DNA from: Pseudomonas citrullilanati
GTDB taxonomy: Bacteria > Pseudomonadota > Gammaproteobacteria > Pseudomonadales > Pseudomonadaceae
Assembly: GCF_030580855.1 (NCBI RefSeq)
Contig: NZ_JAUQOP010000015.1
Location: 51,461 to 115,460, forward strand
Reading direction: 5' to 3'
DNA length: 64,000 nt
Notes under the pieces: model-generated
What the model saw: only the letters and a program-made list of their open reading frames with translations
What the model was told of the DNA's origin: nothing
The model's database searches: none
Translations under genes and position numbers: made by a program
Shown here: in pieces, positions 57,996-64,000 of the stretch
How positions within the stretch are numbered: position 1 is the first letter of the stretch
Layout of the letters: every line of letters begins with the position of its first letter

Positions 57996-58595
57996 ATGCT
58001 GGACGAGCTACTGCATCGAGTAAGCAACCATACCCCGCGTGACCTGCAGGCCGACCGTCGTTTTCCCGAAGCCGCCGTGCTGGTGCCGATCACGCGTGGT
58101 GACGAGCCGGAGCTGGTATTGACCTTGCGTGCCAGCGGGCTCTCGACCCACGGCGGCGAAGTGGCGTTCCCGGGGGGACGTCGCGACCCGGAGGACCCCG
58201 ACCTGGTCTTCACCGCCCTGCGCGAAGCCGAGGAAGAAATCGGCCTGCCGCCTGGCCTGGTGGAAGTGATCGGCCCCTTGAGCCCGCTGATCTCGCTGCA
58301 TGGGATCAAGGTCACGCCGTACGTCGGGGTGATCCCCGATTTCGTCGAGTACCGGGCCAACGATGCCGAGATCGCCGCGGTGTTCAGCGTGCCCCTGGAG
58401 TTTTTCCGCAAGGATCCCCGCGAACACACCCATCGCATCGATTACCAGGGCCGTAGCTGGTACGTGCCGAGCTACCGTTTCGGCGAGTACAAGATCTGGG
58501 GCCTGACGGCGATCATGATCGTCGAGCTGGTCAACCTGCTGTACGACGCCGGCATCGACCTGCACACCCCACCCCAGAGCTTCATCAACACCTGA
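57996..58595 (+). CDS. CoA pyrophosphatase-like NUDIX hydrolase (NudL)
   Basis: 199 residues with the CoA-type motif [36 protein letters not shown], the extended NUDIX box of coenzyme A pyrophosphatases. Cleaves CoA or its thioesters to phosphopantetheine and 3',5'-ADP. Divergent from the zinc-ribbon NUDIX gene. Confidence 0.88.
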   Translation: MLDELLHRVSNHTPRDLQADRRFPEAAVLVPITRGDEPELVLTLRASGLSTHGGEVAFPGGRRDPEDPDLVFTALREAEEEIGLPPGLVEVIGPLSPLISLHGIKVTPYVGVIPDFVEYRANDAEIAAVFSVPLEFFRKDPREHTHRIDYQGRSWYVPSYRFGEYKIWGLTAIMIVELVNLLYDAGIDLHTPPQSFINT

Positions 58596-58611
58596 CGCCC
58601 CGAGGATTCCC

Positions 58612-59136
58612 ATGAAATACCGCCTGGGCGATGCCCGTGTCGAAACCCACCCGCAGAGTTGGGTCGCACCCAACGCCACGCTGGTGGGCAAGGTCCGCCT
58701 GGAAGAGGGCGCCAGTGTCTGGTTCAACGCCGTGCTGCGCGGCGACAACGAACTGATCCTGATCGGCAAGAACAGCAACGTGCAGGACGGCACGGTGATG
58801 CACACCGACATGGGCTACCCGCTGACCATCGGCACCGGTGTCACCATCGGCCACAACGCCATGCTCCATGGCTGCACCGTGGGCGACTACAGCCTCATCG
58901 GCATCAATGCGGTCATCCTCAACGGCGCCAGGATCGGCAAGCACTGCATCATCGGCGCCAACTCACTGATCGGCGAGGGCAAGGAGATTCCCGACGGCTC
59001 GCTGGTGATGGGCTCGCCCGGCAAGGTGGTGCGCGAGTTGACCGAGGCGCAGAAGAACATGCTCGTGGCCAGCGCGGCCCACTATGTGCACAACTCCCAG
59101 CGCTACGCCCGCGACCTGGCCGAGCAGGAACCATGA
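58612..59136 (+). CDS. Gamma-carbonic anhydrase family protein
   Basis: 174 residues of left-handed beta-helix repeats (hexapeptide I-G-x-x-x-x runs) with [20 protein letters not shown] and the zinc histidines in [13 protein letters not shown]. Members include gamma-carbonic anhydrase and YrdA. It follows the NUDIX gene by 16 bp and overlaps the next gene by 4 bp, so the three form an operon. Catalytic role not certain. Confidence 0.9.
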   Translation: MKYRLGDARVETHPQSWVAPNATLVGKVRLEEGASVWFNAVLRGDNELILIGKNSNVQDGTVMHTDMGYPLTIGTGVTIGHNAMLHGCTVGDYSLIGINAVILNGARIGKHCIIGANSLIGEGKEIPDGSLVMGSPGKVVRELTEAQKNMLVASAAHYVHNSQRYARDLAEQEP

Positions 59137-59342
59137 GCGTCCCTGAACGGCCGGTGCCTTCGCCCTGCGTGAACATCTGCGCGCTGGACGATGACGACAT
59201 CTGCACCGGTTGCCAGCGCACCGTGGCGGAAATCACCCGTTGGAGCCGGATGGACAATGACGAGCGCCGGGGTGTCCTGGCGTTGTGTCATGAACGGGCC
59301 AAGGCCAGTGGGTTGGTGTGGATGTTGCCGGCGAGGCGTTGA
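59133..59342 (+). CDS. DUF1289 family small protein
   Basis: 69 residues with a cysteine pattern [19 protein letters not shown] typical of DUF1289. Overlaps the carbonic anhydrase gene by 4 bp. The cysteines suggest metal binding; function unknown. Confidence 0.85.
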   Translation: MSVPERPVPSPCVNICALDDDDICTGCQRTVAEITRWSRMDNDERRGVLALCHERAKASGLVWMLPARR

Positions 59343-59521
59343 TATCAGCACTGTGATACAAAAGGACTTATAGTTCGAAGGACCACAGTGGAGCAAAATT
59401 GTCTCACTCAGATACCAAAACCGCTCCCTTAATCTCAACTTCTTGCCCAATCCGGTAACCGCGCCAAAAACCAAGTCTCATTGACGCAGATAAGTTGGTT
59501 CTATAGGAAGGGTAAAACTGC

Positions 59522-59552
59522 ACGCAGCGAACCATTGTGTTGGTCGCTGCGT
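59522..59552 (-). terminator. Hairpin after the 70-residue gene
   Basis: ACGCAGCGA ... TCGCTGCGT, a 9-bp stem, with TTTT a little further on the minus strand; 28 bp past the stop. Confidence 0.6.
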
Positions 59553-59579
59553 ACAATGTTTAGATCTTAAAGTTGTAAA

Positions 59580-59792
59580 TTAGTAGCCCTTCTGTTCAGG
59601 GGGTCCATCTAGCATATAATCGATATCCTTTCGCGCCCTTTCTTCGGTTTCATAAGTTAGAGTGCTCTTTATTCCATCCGAGTCCTCAAAACTGTACGCA
59701 ATTTTCTGATCAACTAAGACTCCATTAGACCATCGACCGCCGGTCGGGCCCTCGAATATTTTGTAACCCCTATAATCCTTTGGGTATGACAT
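59580..59792 (-). CDS. Hypothetical 70-residue protein
   Basis: 70 residues (MSYPKDYRGYKIFEGPTGG...), with a good ribosome binding site GAGGTGAG. No signal peptide, membrane segment or known domain is visible. Located in DNA with lower GC than its neighbours, so probably acquired. Function unknown. Confidence 0.6.
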   Translation of the reverse strand: MSYPKDYRGYKIFEGPTGGRWSNGVLVDQKIAYSFEDSDGIKSTLTYETEERARKDIDYMLDGPPEQKGY

Positions 59793-60130
59793 GTCTCACC
59801 TCATGTTTCCGATGATTTTGGACAGCCTCTCGCGTCAAGTCAGTTCGCGATGATTAATAGGATAAGGACGGAAATAAGTTTGATCTACTGTAGGGAATAA
59901 CAGTTCGATAGGCTGATTTCTAATAGGTTTGAATTTTTTTATCAGTTGCTGCAATAAGGGAGGTTCCATATATACAGCAATTTCATGGTGGCTTTTTGGG
60001 TCTAAGGTCGCAGCTTGCTCTTGGCGGCAGGGTAGTTCTCGGCGGATATTTTTTAGTTAGAATTGCAGCTGTTATTGCACTGTCATTATTTATTCGGAAA
60101 GACAGAATATTCCAAAAAATATTGCCGCCG
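59793..60130. other. AT-rich gap with a possible gene remnant
   Basis: 338 bp of low GC. On the plus strand an open frame (about 59933-60178) has no ATG and ends in a hydrophobic segment (RIAAVIALSLFI), which could be a fragment of a membrane protein gene. No promoter or repeat is clear. Confidence 0.35.
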
Positions 60131-60790
60131 TCAGCGCGGGTGCCGCCCCAACCACCGATCCACTCCCACCACTCCTGACGCAATCGCGACGAACCCCGCC
60201 AATATCCCCCCGGCATTGATGAACACCTGTGGATAACCCAGCTTCGCCACATCGATGAAGGGGTAGGGGTAGGCCGCCAGTACATGGCCCCGGAACAGCA
60301 CATAGGCGAAATAGACCAGGGGGTAGAGCACCCAGAGCCCGATATGGCCCGGGCGCAAGCTGCCCTTGGGCACCCACCGCCACCAATAGACGAGGTACAG
60401 CACCGGCACCACGTCGTGCAGCAATTCATCGGCCACGAACTGCCAGCCTTCCGGTTGCCACAGGTGGCGCAGCAGCAGGTTGTAGGCCAGGCTGACCAGG
60501 GCGATGCTCACGGCGATGCCGCTGCTGACGCCGGGGCCCAGGAACCAGCGGCGAACCGGGGACGGGCGAGGGGTCAGCTCCCAGGCCAGCACCACCGCCA
60601 CCAGGGTGTTGGTCAATACGGTGAAGAAACTGAAGCAGTTGACCAACCCGCCCAACAGGCTGGCGCCCAGCTCCCAGCGACCGAGCAGGATCAGGTACAG
60701 CTGGATGCCAAGGCCCACCCAAGCCAGCAGTGCCACCACCGACACGAAGCGCTGGCGCAGCGTGAGGCGCCGACCGCTATTGAAGCCCAT
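60131..60790 (-). CDS. Pr6Pr family membrane protein
   Basis: 219 residues with about six predicted transmembrane segments, starting after a short basic tail (FNSGRRLTLRQRF), consistent with the Pr6Pr (six-TM, FAR-17a/AIG1-like) family. Function unknown. 3 bp separate it from the VF530-family gene. Confidence 0.8.
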   Translation of the reverse strand: MGFNSGRRLTLRQRFVSVVALLAWVGLGIQLYLILLGRWELGASLLGGLVNCFSFFTVLTNTLVAVVLAWELTPRPSPVRRWFLGPGVSSGIAVSIALVSLAYNLLLRHLWQPEGWQFVADELLHDVVPVLYLVYWWRWVPKGSLRPGHIGLWVLYPLVYFAYVLFRGHVLAAYPYPFIDVAKLGYPQVFINAGGILAGFVAIASGVVGVDRWLGRHPR

Positions 60791-60793
60791 GGC

Positions 60794-61024
60794 TCACTGC
60801 GGCCGCTTGGTGCGCATGAGCTTGATGTACAGGCGCTCGACTTTCTCCCGTGCCCACGGCGTCTTGCGCAGGAACGTCAGGCTCGACTTGATGCTCGGGT
60901 CGCTCTTGAAGCAGCGGATGTCGATGCGCTCGGCCAGGCCCGACCATTCGTAGTGCTGCACCAGGGCATTGAGGATCTGCTCCAGCGTCACGCCGTGCAG
61001 CGGATTGTTATTGGGTTCGGTCAT
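60794..61024 (-). CDS. VF530/DUF2132 family DNA-binding-like protein
   Basis: 76 residues ([34 protein letters not shown]...[19 protein letters not shown]), the VF530 family pattern of a small helical fold. Function unknown, close to the Pr6Pr gene. ATG at 61024. Confidence 0.85.
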   Translation of the reverse strand: MTEPNNNPLHGVTLEQILNALVQHYEWSGLAERIDIRCFKSDPSIKSSLTFLRKTPWAREKVERLYIKLMRTKRPQ

Positions 61025-61376
61025 CGGAGGCCCTGCGCAAAGAGAGGTAAAGCCGCGCACCTTAGCCGAGCAGCCCTCGGGGTGGAAGCCCGCTGGCGTC
61101 GGGACGACCCGGCGGCTGGCACACTGTTACTAAAACCGAAATGATCCATGTCAATTAAAGCCCTTTCTCAAACGAGAACGGATCATTATCCTTGCGCCCA
61201 TCTGCTGAAACGTTTCTCGCGCCGCCTCCGCCTTCCAAAGACAGCGCTGTCTGTTCGGCGGGGCTGCGAGAGCGCCAACCGAATTTGCCTTTCCAACTGA
61301 ACCATGCCCCCGCCAGATCGTCATCTAAAGTGACAACTGGCGCGGGCCTTCTTAAAACGTCACGGAGAATCACACT
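61025..61376 (+). promoter_or_regulatory. Upstream region of gcd
   Basis: 352 bp without a gene between the VF530 gene and gcd. It should hold the gcd promoter. I see no obvious operator; a ribosome binding site ACGGAG lies 9 nt before the ATG. Confidence 0.45.
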
Positions 61377-63791
61377 ATGAGCACTGAGGGTGCTTTGAGT
61401 CGAAGCCGTCTGCTACCGAGCCTGCTCGGCATTCTGCTTCTATTGATGGGCCTGGCCCTGTTGGCCGGGGGGATCAAGCTGGGCACGCTTGGCGGCTCTT
61501 GGTATTACCTGCTGGCGGGCATTGGCCTGGCGCTGACCGGCGTGCTGCTGATCATGGCCCGGCGTGCGGCCCTGGGCCTGTACGCGCTGGTGCTGTTCGC
61601 CAGCACCGTGTGGGCGTTGTGGGAAGTTGGCCTGGACTGGTGGCAACTGGTGCCGCGCCTGGCCATGCTGTTCGCTCTGGGCATCGTCATGTTGCTGCCG
61701 TGGTTCCGTCGTCCGTTGTTGACCGCCGATGCCTCGGCCACCGGGACTCGCGCCTTGGGCGCCGCCGTGGTCATCGCTGGCGTCGCGGCCATCGCCAGCC
61801 AGTTCACCAACCCCGGTGAAATCAAGGGCCAACTGGACCGTGACGCCGTACCGGGCATGAGCAACACCGCGCCGGCCATGCCGGAGGGCGACTGGAACTC
61901 CTATGGGCGCAGCGCCCACGGCGACCGCTATTCGCCGCTGGCGCAGATCACCCCCGGGAACGTCGGCAAGCTGAAGGAGGCCTGGACCTATCGCACCGGC
62001 GACCTGCCAGGGCCGAACGACCCGGGCGAGACCACCGCCGAAAATACCCCGCTGAAAGTCAACGGCATGCTCTACGTGTGCACGCCCCACAGCCAGGTGA
62101 TCGCCCTCGAACCGGAAACCGGCAAGGAAATCTGGCGTTTCGATCCGAAGCTCTCCACGCAAAAAGCCGAGAACTTCAAGGGCTGGGCCCACATGACCTG
62201 TCGTGGCGTGAGCTACCACGATGACGCGGTGTACGCCTCGGCCGAGCAGAGTCCCACCGGCACCGCCAGCACCACGCCGGCCAGCACCGTGTGCCCGCGC
62301 CGGATCTTCCTGCCGACCGCCGACACCCGCCTGATCGCCCTCAACGCCGACACCGGCAAGATGTGCGAAGACTTCGGCGACAAGGGCCAGGTCGACCTGA
62401 GCGCCAACATCGGCGGCTTCACGGCGGGCGGCTACTACTCCACCTCGCCACCGGCGGTCACCCAGAACCTGGTGGTGATCGGCGGCCACGTCACCGATAA
62501 CGTTTCCACCGACGAACCGAGCGGTGTGATTCGCGCCTACGACGTGCACACCGGCAAGCTGGTATGGAACTGGGACAGCGGCAACCCGGACGACACCACG
62601 CCGATTGCCGAAGGCCAGACCTACACCCGCAACTCGCCGAACATGTGGTCCATGTTCAGCGTCGATGAAAAACTCGGCATGCTCTACCTGCCGATGGGCA
62701 ACCAGACCCCTGACCAGTTCGGTGGCCATCGCACACCGGAATCGGAAAAATATTCCGCGGGCCTGACGGCGCTGGACATCGCCACCGGCGAGGTGCGCTG
62801 GTACTTCCAGTTCACCCACCACGACCTGTGGGACATGGACGTTGGCGGTCAACCGACCCTGATGGACATGAAGACCGCCGACGGGGTCAAGCCGGCCGTG
62901 CTGGCTTCGACCAAGCAGGGCAGTATCTATGTGCTCGATCGCAGCACCGGCCAGCCGATCATCCCGATCAAGGAGATCCCGGTGCCCCAGGGCGCGGTGG
63001 AAGGCGACCACACTTCGCCGACCCAGCCGATGTCCGACCTGAACTTCGTGCCGCCCGTGCTCAAGGAAAAGGACATGTGGGGCGTGACCCCATTCGACCA
63101 GATGTTGTGCCGGATCGACTTCAAGTCGCTGCGCTATGACGGCATGTTCACCCCGCCGTCGCTGCAGGGTTCGATCGTCTACCCGGGCAACTTCGGGGTA
63201 TTCGACTGGGGCGGTATTTCGGTGGATCCGGTGCGCCAGATCGCCTTCGTCAACCCGAGCTACATGGCGTTCAAGTCCAAGCTGGTGCCGGCGGCGGAAG
63301 TGGCCGGCGGCCCGGGTCGCAAGAGCGAAACCGAGGGCGTGCAACCGAACAAGGGCGCGCCCTACGGTGTGATCCTCGAAGCGCTGCTCTCGCCCATGGG
63401 CCTGCCTTGCCAGGCGCCTGCCTGGGGCTACGTGGCGGCCGTGGACCTGACCAACCACAAGACCCTGTGGAAGCACAAGAACGGCACCGTGCGTGACAGC
63501 TCGCCGGTACCGATCCCGCTGAGCATGGGTGTCCCGAGCCTGGGCGGCACGTTCACCACCGCCAGCGGCCTGGCGTTCCTGAGCGGTACCCTCGACCAGT
63601 ACCTGCGCGCCTATGACGTGAAGAACGGCAAGCAACTGTGGGAAGGCCGCCTGCCAGCTGGCGCCCAGACCACGCCGATGACCTACACCGGCAAGGACGG
63701 CAAGCAATACGTACTGGTCGTCGCCGGCGGCCATGGCTCGCTGGGCACCAAGCAGGGTGACTATGTGATTGCCTACAAACTGCCGGACTGA
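61377..63791 (+). CDS. gcd: Membrane-bound PQQ glucose dehydrogenase
   Basis: 804 residues. Five transmembrane segments in the first 150 residues anchor a periplasmic eight-bladed propeller that binds PQQ (WNSYGRSAHGDRYSPLAQI ... HMTCRGVSYHDD, GGYYSTSPPAVT). Oxidises glucose to gluconate in the periplasm and passes electrons to ubiquinone. Starts the usual acidification and phosphate solubilisation trait of soil pseudomonads. Confidence 0.96.
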   Translation: MSTEGALSRSRLLPSLLGILLLLMGLALLAGGIKLGTLGGSWYYLLAGIGLALTGVLLIMARRAALGLYALVLFASTVWALWEVGLDWWQLVPRLAMLFALGIVMLLPWFRRPLLTADASATGTRALGAAVVIAGVAAIASQFTNPGEIKGQLDRDAVPGMSNTAPAMPEGDWNSYGRSAHGDRYSPLAQITPGNVGKLKEAWTYRTGDLPGPNDPGETTAENTPLKVNGMLYVCTPHSQVIALEPETGKEIWRFDPKLSTQKAENFKGWAHMTCRGVSYHDDAVYASAEQSPTGTASTTPASTVCPRRIFLPTADTRLIALNADTGKMCEDFGDKGQVDLSANIGGFTAGGYYSTSPPAVTQNLVVIGGHVTDNVSTDEPSGVIRAYDVHTGKLVWNWDSGNPDDTTPIAEGQTYTRNSPNMWSMFSVDEKLGMLYLPMGNQTPDQFGGHRTPESEKYSAGLTALDIATGEVRWYFQFTHHDLWDMDVGGQPTLMDMKTADGVKPAVLASTKQGSIYVLDRSTGQPIIPIKEIPVPQGAVEGDHTSPTQPMSDLNFVPPVLKEKDMWGVTPFDQMLCRIDFKSLRYDGMFTPPSLQGSIVYPGNFGVFDWGGISVDPVRQIAFVNPSYMAFKSKLVPAAEVAGGPGRKSETEGVQPNKGAPYGVILEALLSPMGLPCQAPAWGYVAAVDLTNHKTLWKHKNGTVRDSSPVPIPLSMGVPSLGGTFTTASGLAFLSGTLDQYLRAYDVKNGKQLWEGRLPAGAQTTPMTYTGKDGKQYVLVVAGGHGSLGTKQGDYVIAYKLPD

Positions 63792-63810
63792 TCCAGGACG
63801 GCGTAAGTGA

Positions 63811-63846
63811 AAAAGGCGACACCCTTGCGGGTGTCGCCTTTTTTTG
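63811..63846 (+). terminator. Intrinsic terminator of gcd
   Basis: AAAAGGCGACACCC-TTGC-GGGTGTCGCCTTTTTTT, a long stem with a T-run, 20 bp past gcd. Confidence 0.95.
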
Positions 63847-63872
63847 TATCGGACTTTTGTGGTCAACCAGCT

Positions 63873-63910
63873 TTTGTGGCGAGGGGATTTATCCCCGCTG
63901 GGCTGCGATA
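63873..63910. repeat. Second-type Pseudomonas intergenic repeat
   Basis: TTTGTGGCGAGGGGATTTAT followed by CCCCGCTGGGCTGCG, a repeat family common between genes in this group; a partial copy is at 33574. Confidence 0.6.
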
Positions 63911-64000
63911 TAGGTAGTCCGTTCCTTGCTCTTCCATACTGATGTTCGCTGGAATTCGGTTGTCGGCGAGGAAGGAACATGCACCTGCGGGCTACGAATA

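Noticed and set aside
57299..58438. Longer N-terminal extension of the zinc-ribbon NUDIX gene (379 codons)
   Set aside because: The extension is antisense to the CoA-type NUDIX gene; the ATG at 57850 begins exactly at the zinc ribbon.
59996..60178. 60-codon plus-strand ORF ending near the Pr6Pr gene
   Set aside because: It has only a TTG start without a ribosome binding site and overlaps the 3' end of the Pr6Pr gene; noted only as a possible remnant.

Overview
The window is a GC-rich chromosomal segment from a Pseudomonas of the P. fluorescens complex. The evidence is the alginate operon head (algD-alg8-alg44-algK), the D-arginine cluster dauBAR, hupN beside yejK and rlmF, membrane-bound glucose dehydrogenase, and many copies of the TGTGGGAGC...GCTCGCGA REP doublets (REPINs) typical of this group. 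The species cannot be fixed from the sequence. No rRNA, tRNA, CRISPR array, transposase or integrase was found.

Layout. 1-6.4 kb: start of the alginate operon on the minus strand (algD, alg8, alg44, algK and the first codons of algE) with about 0.8 kb of upstream regulatory DNA. 6.4-11.7 kb: yaaA, a polysaccharide-deacetylase-like protein, a PIN-PhoH ATPase and moaCDE. 11.9-15.8 kb: a cationic amino acid binding protein facing the dauB-dauA-dauR operon; a similar palindrome overlaps the likely -10 of both transcription units. 16.0-18.9 kb: an orphan TccC-like Rhs protein whose AT-richer 3' end encodes a putative M35-type (Asp-zincin) metallopeptidase. 19.1-26.0 kb: rhlB, a carboxylesterase and the aapJQMP amino acid ABC transporter. 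26.0-31.5 kb: accessory genes (mqsRA toxin-antitoxin, a FadR-type regulator with a CynX-type MFS exporter, a SnoaL-like protein, a GIY-YIG protein, a GST-like protein and a small Ig-like protein). 31.5-42.8 kb: yejK, hupN, rlmF, valS, a small conserved protein, holC, pepA, lptF, lptG. 43.0-49.1 kb: lepA, lepB, rnc, era, recO, pdxJ. 49.2-55.2 kb: mltF, purL and a NIF3-like protein. 55.3-64.0 kb: a secreted putative ADP-ribosyltransferase with two tandem modules, an L,D-transpeptidase, two NUDIX hydrolases, a gamma-carbonic anhydrase, small proteins and gcd.

Most genes are ordinary core genes. The unusual material is: (1) a REPIN inserted in frame in the signal-peptide region of algK; (2) the TccC-like protein with a metallopeptidase tail, placed between dauB and rhlB; (3) the exported double-ART protein, in which the second module has lost its catalytic glutamate; (4) a 58-bp degenerate copy of the yejK 3' end lying 260 bp from the real one; (5) the lepA-pdxJ block bounded on both sides by the same rare REPIN subtype; (6) the shared dau operator. 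All functional statements rest on reading motifs by eye; no database search was possible.
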